A DNA stretch of 49,277 nt from Novacetimonas hansenii JCM 7643 (GCF_000964405.1 NZ_BANE01000169.1:1-49277), one strand, 5' to 3'; shown: positions 8,742 through 17,586, numbered from the stretch's first letter. Translations and numbers: made by a program. The notes: generated by a model not told the origin, from the sequence alone.

Positions 8742-9695
8742 GTGATGGATGATGCAATTCTTGCGGTTGATGGCGGGGGTACCAGGACACGCGCCGTTGT
8801 CGTCGCGCGTGACGGGCATGTCCTGGTGCAGCGGCATACCGGGGGCAGCAATCCGTATGACAAGGTTGACTGGGCGGAGACACTGACGCACCTGCTGCGT
8901 GACATCAGTCCCGTCCCCCTGCGCACGGCGATGATCGGCCTTGCTGGATACAGTGCGCAGCGTCCGTCTTCGCGTATGCAGGAAGAGGTCATCCGCACCG
9001 CCCTTGGGCCGGATGTGGCGATTACCATGTGTTCGGATGTGGAAATCGCCTGTATCGGCGCCTTTGCCGACGGCCCGGGCATCCTTGCACTGGCGGGAAC
9101 AGGGTCGGTCATCTGGGCGGATGACCGGCGCAACCCGCCGTTGCGGATCGGGGGGTGGGGCTACATGCTCGGTGATGAAGGCAGTGGATACTGGATTGGC
9201 TCTGTCGCGCTGGGGCGCGTGGTGCATTTCCTTGACACCCGCCATCGGGAAGAGGCCGCGTTCGCCACCCGCATCCTTGAGGCGCTCGGCCTGCCGATAG
9301 ATCCTGATGCGGCTGGAGAGGCCCTTTTGGAATGGCAGCGTGTGCAGGACCATCCCCGTTCGGCGATTGCGGCGCTGGCGCATGAGGTGAACCGCCTTGC
9401 CGACGGAGGCAGTGCCGAGGCGGTGCAGATCCTCAGGCAGGCGGCGGGTTTCCTGTCATCGCAGGTGATGACGGCGCGCGAACGCCTGGGGCAGCCTCTG
9501 CCATGGAGCCATAGTGGCAGCGTGTTCCTGAGCCGGACCGTCATCGACACCGTCAGTCACCATGTGGGGGAGGCCCCGCAGGCCCCGCAGTTTTCCGCCC
9601 TCGGCGGTGGGGCGATGCGCGCTGCACGCCTTGCAGGGTGGGATGTCGATGGGCCATGGCTTGCGCGGCTGCGTGCAGGGCTGTTGCGTGATTGA
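8742..9695 (+). CDS. BadF/BadG-type amino-sugar kinase (MurK-like)
   Basis: This 317-residue protein belongs to the BadF/BadG/BcrA/BcrD ATPase fold: ILAVDGGGTRTRAVV at the N-terminus, then IGLAGYS, ALAGTGSVIW and GDEGSGYWIG. Eukaryotic-type GlcNAc kinases and clostridial MurK, which phosphorylates both GlcNAc and MurNAc, are in this family. Because murQ, which needs MurNAc-6-phosphate, is in the same locus and a separate ROK kinase is also present, MurNAc or dual MurNAc/GlcNAc specificity is a reasonable inference. Glucosamine kinase is an alternative. The start is GTG 8742 or ATG 8745; AGGA at 8729-8732 suits the former. It lies 45 bases after nagB and 53 before nagA. Confidence 0.83.
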   Translation: MMDDAILAVDGGGTRTRAVVVARDGHVLVQRHTGGSNPYDKVDWAETLTHLLRDISPVPLRTAMIGLAGYSAQRPSSRMQEEVIRTALGPDVAITMCSDVEIACIGAFADGPGILALAGTGSVIWADDRRNPPLRIGGWGYMLGDEGSGYWIGSVALGRVVHFLDTRHREEAAFATRILEALGLPIDPDAAGEALLEWQRVQDHPRSAIAALAHEVNRLADGGSAEAVQILRQAAGFLSSQVMTARERLGQPLPWSHSGSVFLSRTVIDTVSHHVGEAPQAPQFSALGGGAMRAARLAGWDVDGPWLARLRAGLLRD

Positions 9696-9748
9696 CCGGT
9701 GCGGGGTCAAAATGAATGATGGATGTGATTTATGATCGGACCTAACCC

Positions 9749-10852
9749 ATGAACATCAGTGGCCAGCTTGTCCTTGAGGATCGTATTGTCAGCGCGTCGA
9801 TGTCCTTTGACGACCTGATCGGGGATATTACCCCGCAGGCCAGTGCGCCTGACCGTTATATCCTGCCCGGTTTCGTCGATGGTCACGTGCATGGTGGCGA
9901 TGGCGCGGATACGATGGATGGGGTGGACGCCATCCACCATATGTCGCGCTTTCACCTGTCGCACGGCACCACGACCATCCTGCCCACCACGATTACGCGT
10001 CCGTGGGCGGATGTCATGGATGCCCTGCGGGCGGTGGCAGAGGTCTGGCGCAGCGGGATTCCCGATGGTCCGCAGGTCCATGGCGCGCACCTTGAAGGGC
10101 CATTCGTCAGCCCCCATCGCCTTGGCGCACAGCCGCCGTTCACAATCGCCCCGGACCCGGTGCATGTGGACGAAGCCCTGGCCACAGGTGTGGTGCGGGT
10201 TGTAACCCTTGCCCCGGAACTCGACCATGCGCAGACCGCTATGGAAACATTCGCACGTGCGGGTGTGCGCGTAAGCCTTGGGCATACGGTGACGGATTAC
10301 GAAGGGGCTGACCGCGCGATCTGCCGCATCTGCGCCGCGGGTGGCGTGGCTGGGGCGACGCACCTGTTCAATGCCATGGCCCCGATTGAAAGTCGGCGTC
10401 CCGGCCCGGTGACAGCCCTGATGTGTAGTGACGTTGCCTATGCCGAGATGATTTTTGACACCCATCATGTTCATCCCGCGACCTTTCGTCTGGCGCACCG
10501 TGTCATGGGGTCACGCCTGCTGTTCGTGACCGACGCCATGCGCGGTACCGGGGGGGGCGATGGGATAAGCCAGCTTGGCGGACAGACCGTGCATATCAAG
10601 GATGGTGTGGCGCGGCTGGATAACGGGTCCCTGGCGGGCAGTGTCCTGACGCTGGACGCGGCGCTGCGCAATGCGGTCGATGCGGGGAAATCCCTGCCCG
10701 AAGCAGCGGCACTCGTCAGTACCAATGCCGCGCGATACCTTGGTCTGGATGATCGTGGTCGCCTGTCGGCGGGATGCCGTGCGGATTTCGTTGTCATGAA
10801 CAGCGCATTGCAGGTTGAGGAAGTCTGGGTCGGCGGACGACGCCTGCGCTGA
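9749..10852 (+). CDS. nagA: N-acetylglucosamine-6-phosphate deacetylase
   Basis: This 367-residue amidohydrolase-superfamily enzyme removes acetate from GlcNAc-6-phosphate, giving the substrate of NagB. The metal and catalytic positions are visible in order: GFVDGHVHGGDG, GAHLEGPF (metal-binding Glu), VSLGHTVTDY (His), GATHLFNAM (His) and LLFVTDAMRGTGGG (catalytic Asp). It closes with the usual C-terminal segment ADFVVMN. The length is slightly shorter than the typical 380. It sits between the BadF kinase and the GH20 gene, two bases from the latter, so all are probably on one transcript. The ATG at 9749 is preceded only by a weak ribosome-binding site. Confidence 0.95.
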   Translation: MNISGQLVLEDRIVSASMSFDDLIGDITPQASAPDRYILPGFVDGHVHGGDGADTMDGVDAIHHMSRFHLSHGTTTILPTTITRPWADVMDALRAVAEVWRSGIPDGPQVHGAHLEGPFVSPHRLGAQPPFTIAPDPVHVDEALATGVVRVVTLAPELDHAQTAMETFARAGVRVSLGHTVTDYEGADRAICRICAAGGVAGATHLFNAMAPIESRRPGPVTALMCSDVAYAEMIFDTHHVHPATFRLAHRVMGSRLLFVTDAMRGTGGGDGISQLGGQTVHIKDGVARLDNGSLAGSVLTLDAALRNAVDAGKSLPEAAALVSTNAARYLGLDDRGRLSAGCRADFVVMNSALQVEEVWVGGRRLR

Positions 10853-10854
10853 TC

Positions 10855-12942
10855 ATGGGCTGGCGGGGTATTCCAGGGGGCGGGGCATTGGGTTTTTCAC
10901 GTATGCTGGGCGCCGGGTTTGTCTTAGCACTTCTGGCCGCGCCGCAGGTGGCGTCCTGCAGCCCGGCACTGATGCCCATGCCGACGTCCTATGTGGCGGG
11001 TTCCGGTGCCATTGCGCTGACCGGGCGGATGGAGGTTACATGGCTGGGCCTGCGTTCCGCATTGCTGGATCGGGTGGTGGGACGGTTTGAAAAACGCCTT
11101 GATACGTTGTCGGGGCGCACATATGCGCCGGAATATGGTCCCGTCACGGCATTGCGGCTTTCTATCGACTGCATGGCGGACGATACACGCATGCTGTCGG
11201 TGGATATGCATGAGCATTATCGCCTGCAGGTGGATACGGATGGTGTCCGGCTGACGGCAGATGGGCCGGCAGGTGTGATGCGTGGCCTTGCGACGCTTCT
11301 GCAACTGGTGGACCATACGGCAGATGGCCCCGTGCTTGATGCCGCCGTGATTGAGGACCGACCGCGTTTTGCATGGCGCGGTATCCTGATTGATGTCAGC
11401 CGCCATTTCATGACGCCTGCGACGCTGGAGCGTCAGATGGACGCCATGGAGCTTGCAAAGCTCAATGTCCTGCACCTGCATCTGTCTGATGGGCAGTCGT
11501 TTCGCGTTGAGAGCCGCCGCTATCCACGGTTGCAAAAGGTCGCGGCGCGGGGGGAATATTATACCCAAAAACAGATCCGCGCCCTTGTGGCCTATGCGGC
11601 GGAGCGCGCGATCCGCATTGTGCCCGAATTCGACACGCCGGGTCATTCCTTTGCCCTGCTGACGGCATATCCCCGTTATGCAGCGCAGCCCCCCGATGCG
11701 ATGGACCTGCGTCAGGTCTATGTCGATGCGTTTGATCCGACACTGCCGGGAACCTATGATTTTATACGACATCTGTATCATGAGATGTCGCGCCTGTTTC
11801 CCGATGTCTATTTCCATGCGGGTGGGGATGAGGTGCGGGGATGGCAATGGACGCAAAACCCCCGTATCGCCGCCTCTATGAAGGCGCATGGTTATGCCGA
11901 TCCCAAGGCGTTGCAGGCCGCGTTCACCACGCGTATCGCGCGGTTTTTGGAACATGATGGCAAGGTCATGATGGGCTGGGACGAGGTGAGCGAGGCGCCC
12001 GTACCGCAAGGTGTTATGGTGGAGGCATGGCGTGGCCAGAAATATGCCGCCGCCGCTGCATCGGCGGGGCATCCTGTTGTGGTGTCTGCTGGCTATTACC
12101 TCGACCTGTTGCAGCCTGCGGCGCAACATTACCGCGTGGACCCGACGGATACCCTTTCCGACATGCAGAAGGCGCATGTGGTCGGGGCAGAGGCCGCATT
12201 ATGGACGGAAACCGTGACGGATGAGATGCTTGATGCGCGGTTATGGCCACGCCTTGCCGCAATTTCCGAACGTTTCTGGTCCCCGCAGGACATATGTGAT
12301 CCTGACAGCATGTCTGCCCGCCTGCCCGCGATCCAGGCCGAATTGCAGGTGCTGGGTAATCAGGCCCAGTCGAATACATACCGCATGGCCGCGCGACTGG
12401 CACCCGCCGATCCGCAATCGCTGCTGACGTTATTGTCGGTGACAAGCCCGGTGCGCAATTATGCCCGTAATCATCAGGCATGGCAGTATCTGCACAAGGT
12501 TCCGATCACGGAACAGCATTTCGATACCCCTGCCGATATTGCCGCACCGGACAGCTTTGCCGCGCAGGCATTCAATCGTGACGTGCAGATATATCTTTCG
12601 GGCCAGTCGGCGTTGAAGCCCGACCTTCGCGCGCGGCTTGTCGCATGGCGTGACAATGATGTGGCGATCATCCGGCTGGCGGCGCAATATCCGGTGTTAC
12701 AGCCCCTGTTGCCGGTATCGGCCGAACTGGCCGCGCTGGCGCGTGCTGGCCTTGGGGGGCTGGATGGCGGTGGCCATGGCTGGCAGGATGCCGCGCGTCA
12801 TGCGCTTGCAACGGCGCATCAGCAGATCGAAGCATCCGCCACGACAAAGGCGGCGCATACCATGGCACAACCACCTGCTGATCTGGTGCAGGATATCGTT
12901 CCTGGCATCGAGGCCCTTATGGCGTCGGGTCGGAAGATCTGA
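10855..12942 (+). CDS. GH20 beta-N-acetylhexosaminidase, predicted exported lipoprotein
   Basis: This 695-residue protein releases terminal beta-linked GlcNAc (or GalNAc) from oligosaccharides. After a hydrophobic leader with the lipobox VASC (Cys35) comes a GH20b-like N-terminal domain (about 45-160). The catalytic barrel starts at FAWRGILIDVSRHF and includes LNVLHLHLSDGQSFR, PEFDTPGH and the catalytic pair FHAGGDE (Asp325-Glu326), then MGWDE and VVGAEAALWTE. A C-terminal extension of about 170 residues has no recognised fold. Alternative starts are TTG 10888 and ATG 10903, both leaving the hydrophobic leader intact. Placement beside nagA points to periplasmic or surface trimming of chitin or peptidoglycan fragments. 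Its end overlaps the convergent gntR by 26 bases. Confidence 0.92.
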   Translation: MGWRGIPGGGALGFSRMLGAGFVLALLAAPQVASCSPALMPMPTSYVAGSGAIALTGRMEVTWLGLRSALLDRVVGRFEKRLDTLSGRTYAPEYGPVTALRLSIDCMADDTRMLSVDMHEHYRLQVDTDGVRLTADGPAGVMRGLATLLQLVDHTADGPVLDAAVIEDRPRFAWRGILIDVSRHFMTPATLERQMDAMELAKLNVLHLHLSDGQSFRVESRRYPRLQKVAARGEYYTQKQIRALVAYAAERAIRIVPEFDTPGHSFALLTAYPRYAAQPPDAMDLRQVYVDAFDPTLPGTYDFIRHLYHEMSRLFPDVYFHAGGDEVRGWQWTQNPRIAASMKAHGYADPKALQAAFTTRIARFLEHDGKVMMGWDEVSEAPVPQGVMVEAWRGQKYAAAAASAGHPVVVSAGYYLDLLQPAAQHYRVDPTDTLSDMQKAHVVGAEAALWTETVTDEMLDARLWPRLAAISERFWSPQDICDPDSMSARLPAIQAELQVLGNQAQSNTYRMAARLAPADPQSLLTLLSVTSPVRNYARNHQAWQYLHKVPITEQHFDTPADIAAPDSFAAQAFNRDVQIYLSGQSALKPDLRARLVAWRDNDVAIIRLAAQYPVLQPLLPVSAELAALARAGLGGLDGGGHGWQDAARHALATAHQQIEASATTKAAHTMAQPPADLVQDIVPGIEALMASGRKI

Positions 12943-13684
12943 GTTCGACCACGAAATCATACATGTCCGCGCGATAGGCGGAATATGTAACCTCCAGCAC
13001 GCGACCATCGGCAAGAAACGCGCGCCGTTCGATCTGCAGGATGGCTGCTGGCTGTTTCAGGTGCAGCCACAATGCCTCCTGCGGTGTCGCCAGTCCGGCC
13101 CGCAGGCGTTGCAGAGCGCGTACCGCCATAAGCCCCCGTGCCCGCAGGACGGCATAAAATGAATCCTGTACCAGATAGGGATCAGGCAGGTCGCGTGCCG
13201 TTACAATGGCGGTTTCAACGGCCATGGGTTCATTATTGGCGGTGCGGATGCGTTTGAGGCGGATAATACGCGTGCCGGGCGCCACGCCAAGCGCCATGGC
13301 CTCGTCCGGTCCAGCCATGGCATGCTGCCGGTCCAGCCAGTGCGACCCTGGGGTAAAACCACGGGCCCGCATGTCCTGTGAAAAGCCGCTTAGTTCCGAA
13401 AGGGGTTGGCTGAAACGTCCCGACACGAACGTACCGGCCCCCGTTTTCTGAACCACGAGTCCTTCATGCACCAGCTTGGCCATGGCCTTGCGCACGGTGA
13501 CGCGTGACACCCCGGTCATGCTGGCCAACTCACGTTCCGCCGGGATGGCATCGCCACGGCGCAACTGGCTGCTTTCGATCATATGGCGCAACCGCGCCTC
13601 CAACTGGAGGTAGAGCGGCATGTGGCTGGAGGGATCAAGCCGTAGTGATTCCTCAAACCGTGCGTGATGCTCCACCCGGTTCAA
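12917..13684 (-). CDS. GntR-family regulator of the HutC/NagR (YvoA/DasR) type
   Basis: This protein of about 255 residues has a GntR winged helix at its N-terminus (PLYLQLEARLRHMIESS, then IPAERELASMTGVSRVTVRKA) and a UTRA effector domain. UTRA proteins of this group (NagR/YvoA, DasR) respond to glucosamine-6-P or GlcNAc-6-P, which suits this locus. The apparent start is TTG overlapping the murQ stop (TTGA). A GTG nine codon-bases inside (13675) has better spacing from AGAAAGG and is a good alternative. It is last in the serine hydrolase-murQ-gntR unit and converges on the GH20 gene. I did not find a clear DasR-type operator in the window, so its targets are inferred. Confidence 0.88.
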   Translation of the reverse strand: MNRVEHHARFEESLRLDPSSHMPLYLQLEARLRHMIESSQLRRGDAIPAERELASMTGVSRVTVRKAMAKLVHEGLVVQKTGAGTFVSGRFSQPLSELSGFSQDMRARGFTPGSHWLDRQHAMAGPDEAMALGVAPGTRIIRLKRIRTANNEPMAVETAIVTARDLPDPYLVQDSFYAVLRARGLMAVRALQRLRAGLATPQEALWLHLKQPAAILQIERRAFLADGRVLEVTYSAYRADMYDFVVELRSSDPTP

Positions 13685-14613
13685 CCTTTCTGATTGCCTG
13701 TGGCGTCCAGCTCTGCCTGGATCGTACGCAGGTTGCCGTCATGTGTTGCAAGCAGGGGATCAATCCGGTCCGCCGCGATTCCCCAGCGCAGCATGACCGC
13801 ACGTTTGACGTTGAATCCCGTAGCCTCCAGCGCGGCGATGGCCTGTTCATGTGTGCTGGTGGTTAAATTGCGCACCATGCGACAGGCACGCTGGCGCAGT
13901 TTTTCATTCACGACACGCATGTCCACCATCTGCCCGCGATAGGCATGGCCCATGCGGATCATCAGCGTGGTGGAAATCAGGTTAAGGGTGGTTTTCTGCG
14001 CGGTCCCGGCCTTGAGACGTGTGGAGCCGGAGATGACTTCCGGTCCCGTCACGATCGCAATGCCGACGTCCGCAGCGTTCAGCAACAGGCATGATGGATT
14101 GCATGCAATGCCGATCGTCAGGCTGCCGGCGGCGCGTGCGGTGGCGATTGCGGCGCAGGTGTAAGGGGTGGAACCACTTGCCGCGATGCCCACAACCACG
14201 TCATTCGGGCCGGGGTCATGTGCCAGGATTTCCGCACGGGCGACATCCTCGCGGTCTTCGGCCCCTTCCGCCGCCTGGTAAATCGCATCATTCCCACCCG
14301 CCAGCAGCAGGACCAGACGCTCTGGCCCCCATCCGAAGGTCGGCAGCAGTTCAACCCCGTCCTGCATGCCGATCCGGCCCGATGTGCCCGCGCCAACATA
14401 AAACAGGCGTCCCCCCGCCAACAGGCGGGGCAGGGCCGCGTTGACCGCACGTTCCAGTTCCGGGACAGCGGCACGAACGGCAGCAACCGCACTCATCTGC
14501 GCCTCCACCAGCGCATCAAGGACCGATGACACAGGCCACAGGTCAACATCCGCATAGCGGGGGTCCTGTCCTTCGGTCAGTATGGGAAGGGCGGGGGCGG
14601 GGGATGGGGTCAT
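13681..14613 (-). CDS. murQ: N-acetylmuramic acid 6-phosphate etherase
   Basis: This SIS-domain lyase splits MurNAc-6-phosphate into GlcNAc-6-phosphate and D-lactate, the key step that feeds muramic acid into the NagA/NagB route. The family opening TEGQDPRYADVDLWPVSSVL is clear, followed by FYVGAGTSGRIGMQD, EGAEDREDVARAE and VVGIAASGSTPYT, and the C-terminal UBA-like tail typical of MurQ. The open frame runs back to 14727, but that would overlap the neighbouring gene and add a proline-rich unrelated stretch. ATG at 14613 gives about 310 residues, near the usual 300. It is cotranscribed with the upstream serine hydrolase and overlaps the downstream gntR. Confidence 0.95.
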   Translation of the reverse strand: MTPSPAPALPILTEGQDPRYADVDLWPVSSVLDALVEAQMSAVAAVRAAVPELERAVNAALPRLLAGGRLFYVGAGTSGRIGMQDGVELLPTFGWGPERLVLLLAGGNDAIYQAAEGAEDREDVARAEILAHDPGPNDVVVGIAASGSTPYTCAAIATARAAGSLTIGIACNPSCLLLNAADVGIAIVTGPEVISGSTRLKAGTAQKTTLNLISTTLMIRMGHAYRGQMVDMRVVNEKLRQRACRMVRNLTTSTHEQAIAALEATGFNVKRAVMLRWGIAADRIDPLLATHDGNLRTIQAELDATGNQKG

Positions 14614-14647
14614 GGATGCACTGTCTCCGGCGGCAGGGGGATGAAGG

Positions 14648-15832
14648 TCAGGCCCGGGGAATGGAAAGGGCGATGGCGGCGGCGGTTGCGACATCGTGGC
14701 GCAGCCTGATGACATTGCCGCGTCCATCAGGGTGGACGCGGTTGGTCAGGATCAGGACATAGGTATCGCTGTCGGGATCAAGCCAAAGGGATGTGCCGGT
14801 AAAGCCGGTATGTCCGAAGGAATTCATGGGAAAGCGGTCCCCGCGTGGGGAGGAATAATGTGTCGAGATGTCCCAGCCCAGCCCGCGCAGGTCCGTCTGG
14901 CCCTGTGGTTGCTGTGGCGTGGTCATCATCACCAGTGTGCGCGTCTGTAACGGGAATGCCGATGGCCTGCCCGCGCGCCTGTCCAGTAGCGCCTGCGCAT
15001 ATACACACATGTCGTCCGCCGTGGAAAACAGGCCCGCATGCCCCGCGACCCCACCCATGCGCCGGGCAGAGGGATCATGTACCTGCCCGCGCAGCATGTG
15101 TCCGTCATCATCGAACTGTGTTGGTGCAATCTGCGCACGCCATGTTTCCGGCGGCAAGAAGCGTGACATGCGCATGCCAAGCGGTGCCAGGATATAACGC
15201 GTGGCATAGGTGTCGAGTGTCATGCCCGACAGCTTCTCCACAAGGAAACCCAACGTGATGAAGTTGATGTCGCTATAGACGAACCGGCTGCCCGGTGGAT
15301 GGTCCGGCACGGTATTCATCGCCAGCCGGAAGGCCGCGTCGCGACCATGCCATTTGTCAGTCAGGCCAAGATCGGGTTGCAACCCGGAATAATGGGTCAG
15401 CAGATGGCGGATCGTAATGCCGGATTTTCCCGCAGCCGCGAAGTGCGGCAGATAGCGGCAGACGGGATCATCAAGGTCAAAACGTCCCTGTTCCCACAAC
15501 TGCATGACGCACGGCGCCGTTATGACCGCCTTGGTCAGGGACGCCATGTCGAACACGGTATCCCACGTCATGGTTTCGGCCACAGGCGCAATGGCGCGTT
15601 GCCCACGTACTGATCGGTAAACGACCTTGCCTGCATGCCCGATGGCGCAGACAACGCCGGGGGTCGCGTGTGTGGCGATGGCCTGTTCAAGCAGGTGGTC
15701 AATTTCCGCCATGTTTCGTGTCGTACGCTGTCCGTGGCTGGTGCGCGCACATGCGCCGAGTGTGGCTGCCGCCGTGGCAAGCAGCAGGGCATGGCGGCGG
15801 CGCAGATGTCGCGTGGCAGGGAGTGCGTGCAT
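14648..15832 (-). CDS. Beta-lactamase-fold serine hydrolase, predicted lipoprotein (AmiE-like)
   Basis: From the ATG at 15832 this is 394 residues with an arginine-rich leader and lipobox: HLRRRHALLLATAAATLGAC, Cys28. It belongs to the class C beta-lactamase/esterase fold: SLTK nucleophile motif (Ser98, Lys101), YSD at 185-187 in place of YxN, the THYSGL segment and a C-terminal GHTGFTG. The frame stays open to 15949, but the added residues are not leader-like. In Bacillus the same fold (AmiE/YbbE), next to murQ, removes peptides from MurNAc; the adjacent murQ here makes the same role likely for an outward-facing enzyme. Esterase or D-amino-acid peptidase activity are alternatives. Confidence 0.82.
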   Translation of the reverse strand: MHALPATRHLRRRHALLLATAAATLGACARTSHGQRTTRNMAEIDHLLEQAIATHATPGVVCAIGHAGKVVYRSVRGQRAIAPVAETMTWDTVFDMASLTKAVITAPCVMQLWEQGRFDLDDPVCRYLPHFAAAGKSGITIRHLLTHYSGLQPDLGLTDKWHGRDAAFRLAMNTVPDHPPGSRFVYSDINFITLGFLVEKLSGMTLDTYATRYILAPLGMRMSRFLPPETWRAQIAPTQFDDDGHMLRGQVHDPSARRMGGVAGHAGLFSTADDMCVYAQALLDRRAGRPSAFPLQTRTLVMMTTPQQPQGQTDLRGLGWDISTHYSSPRGDRFPMNSFGHTGFTGTSLWLDPDSDTYVLILTNRVHPDGRGNVIRLRHDVATAAAIALSIPRA

Positions 15833-16122
15833 GGTGCAGGGGGTCCGCTGGTGAATGGGTATGGCAAGATCTGATACAGGAATAATACCATTATGAAATG
15901 GCAATAACAATGATATTTCGTCATCATTCACGTGGATGATTCGTATCACCCATGCGCTGACATGATCGTAAAAGAAGGTTTGTGAGGCGTCAGGAATGTT
16001 TTTGTCGGAATTTTATCGTTTTGGTCGTGAAAATATTTTGTTTCGGGGGCCTGATGATTTTTGGCTTTGATATGGTATTTCTTTGGTAATAGAATCCGTG
16101 TGTCTGAAATGATGGAATTGGC
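15833..16122. other. Divergent promoter region between the serine hydrolase and the symporter
   Basis: This 290-base, comparatively AT-rich gap separates the minus-strand hydrolase-murQ-gntR unit from the plus-strand symporter and must hold both promoters. AATAATACC around 15882 and GGTAATA around 16085 are loosely related sequences that could belong to a regulator site, but the match is too weak to assign. Confidence 0.45.
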
Positions 16123-17586
16123 ATGTCTCCCGTCGATCTCTCGATTATCTGCATTTATTGCCTGACGCTGCCGTTCATTGCATTTTTCCTGTCCGGACGG
16201 CAGGACTCAGTCTCTGCCTATGTGGGTGGGGGGCATGACCTGCCATGGTGGGTCATCTGCCTGTCGCTGGTGGCGACGGAAACCTCCACCCTGACGGTGA
16301 TCAGCATTCCCGGTATCGCCTATGGGAACGGGCTGGTCTTTGTCGGGCTTGCGATGGGGTATGTCATCGGGCGCGCACTGGTCGCATGGCTGTTTCTGCC
16401 GCATTATTTCTCCGGGCAGTTCAGCAGCGTCTATCAGTATCTGGGGCAGCGTTTCGGAACGGCAATGGAACGCACGGTTTCCATCACGTTCCTGCTGATG
16501 CGTGTTCTGGCTGAAGGGATAAGGATGTTCGCGGGAATGTTGCCGGTTGCGGCCATCCTGACGGCCATGCAGTTTCCCTTGCCACATGTGGTGGTGATGC
16601 TGATAATCGTCGGGCTGACCCTGTTCTATACGCTTTTTGGGGGGCTGCGCGCCGTGGTCTGGTCCGATGCGATCCAGCTTGCGGTTTATGTCACCGGGGC
16701 CGCGGCCTGTGTCTTCCTGCTGTTTCATCACCAGACGGCGCAGCAGACGCATATGCTGGTGCATTCGGCACGCTTCCATCTGTTCCAGAAATCCAGCCTG
16801 TTTTTCCTTAATCCTTATACACCGCTTGCTGCCATTGTTGGCGGGGCCATCATGTCCATGGCGTCGCATGGCACCGACCAGTTGATGGTGCAGCGCATTC
16901 TGGCCGCGCGAAACCTGCCTGATGCGCGCAAGGCCCTGATTGGCAGCGGGTTTATGGTGGGGGGGCTGTTTGCATTGCTGTCGCTGGTGGGCGTCCTGTT
17001 ATGGGCGCGAAATGGCGGCCGCTCCCTGGCGGAGGTGGGGTTGGGGTCATCGGACGAACTGTTTCCCGATTTCATTGTCCATGGCCTGCCGCATGGGCTT
17101 GCCGGATTATTGATTGCAGGATTGCTGAGCGCGACCATGGGGTCGTTGTCGGCCACGCTTAATTCCATGACCAGTGCGACCTTGCTTGATTTTTCCGCAT
17201 TCTGTGCATGGATGACACGACACCTGCATGTGCGCCCGCTGGCGTTTGCGCGGCTGGTCACGCTGGTGTGGGCTGCGATCCTTGTGCTGGCGGCGTTGGG
17301 ATTTTCACACAGCCATGGGCCTGCCGTCGTGTTTGGCCTGTCGGTGGCCGCCTGTTCCTATGGCGCAATGCTGGGCGCATTCGTGTTTGCCATGTTTATT
17401 GCCGGGGCGGATGTACGTGATGTCCTGCCTGCGTTCCTGCTGACCCTGGTGGTGGTGTGCTGTGTCATGATGTTCGTTCATCCCTATGGCCATGTCATCG
17501 CCTTTTCATGGCTGGTGCCATTCGGGGTGGTGCTGATGTTCGTCTTTGGCATGGTGTCGCGCCAGATCCGACGTTTCCATGCATGA
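16123..17586 (+). CDS. Sodium:solute symporter (SSS family)
   Basis: This 487-residue membrane protein has about thirteen hydrophobic segments and SSS-family signatures: an early VSAYVGGGHDLPWW, VATETSTLTVISIPG in the sodium-site region and SHGTDQLMVQRILAARN. It would import a solute together with sodium across the inner membrane. Being divergent from the AmiE-like hydrolase, murQ and gntR, and lacking any PTS partner, it is a good candidate for MurNAc or GlcNAc uptake. The substrate is an inference: the same family carries sialic acid, sugars, amino acids and carboxylates. No metabolic gene follows on the same strand; the next gene is isocitrate dehydrogenase. Confidence 0.88.
   Translation: MSPVDLSIICIYCLTLPFIAFFLSGRQDSVSAYVGGGHDLPWWVICLSLVATETSTLTVISIPGIAYGNGLVFVGLAMGYVIGRALVAWLFLPHYFSGQFSSVYQYLGQRFGTAMERTVSITFLLMRVLAEGIRMFAGMLPVAAILTAMQFPLPHVVVMLIIVGLTLFYTLFGGLRAVVWSDAIQLAVYVTGAAACVFLLFHHQTAQQTHMLVHSARFHLFQKSSLFFLNPYTPLAAIVGGAIMSMASHGTDQLMVQRILAARNLPDARKALIGSGFMVGGLFALLSLVGVLLWARNGGRSLAEVGLGSSDELFPDFIVHGLPHGLAGLLIAGLLSATMGSLSATLNSMTSATLLDFSAFCAWMTRHLHVRPLAFARLVTLVWAAILVLAALGFSHSHGPAVVFGLSVAACSYGAMLGAFVFAMFIAGADVRDVLPAFLLTLVVVCCVMMFVHPYGHVIAFSWLVPFGVVLMFVFGMVSRQIRRFHA

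Noticed and set aside
10924-12177. Long minus-strand frame (417 codons) opposite the GH20 gene
   Set aside because: It is the mirror of a well-supported enzyme, has no ribosome-binding site or recognisable domain, and is rich in His, Arg and Gln as expected of antisense frames in GC-rich DNA.
8711-16090. ATGGTATT-type words upstream of the BadF kinase and in the symporter promoter as a shared GntR operator
   Set aside because: The similarity covers only about eight bases without dyad symmetry, and it does not resemble the DasR/NagR consensus.
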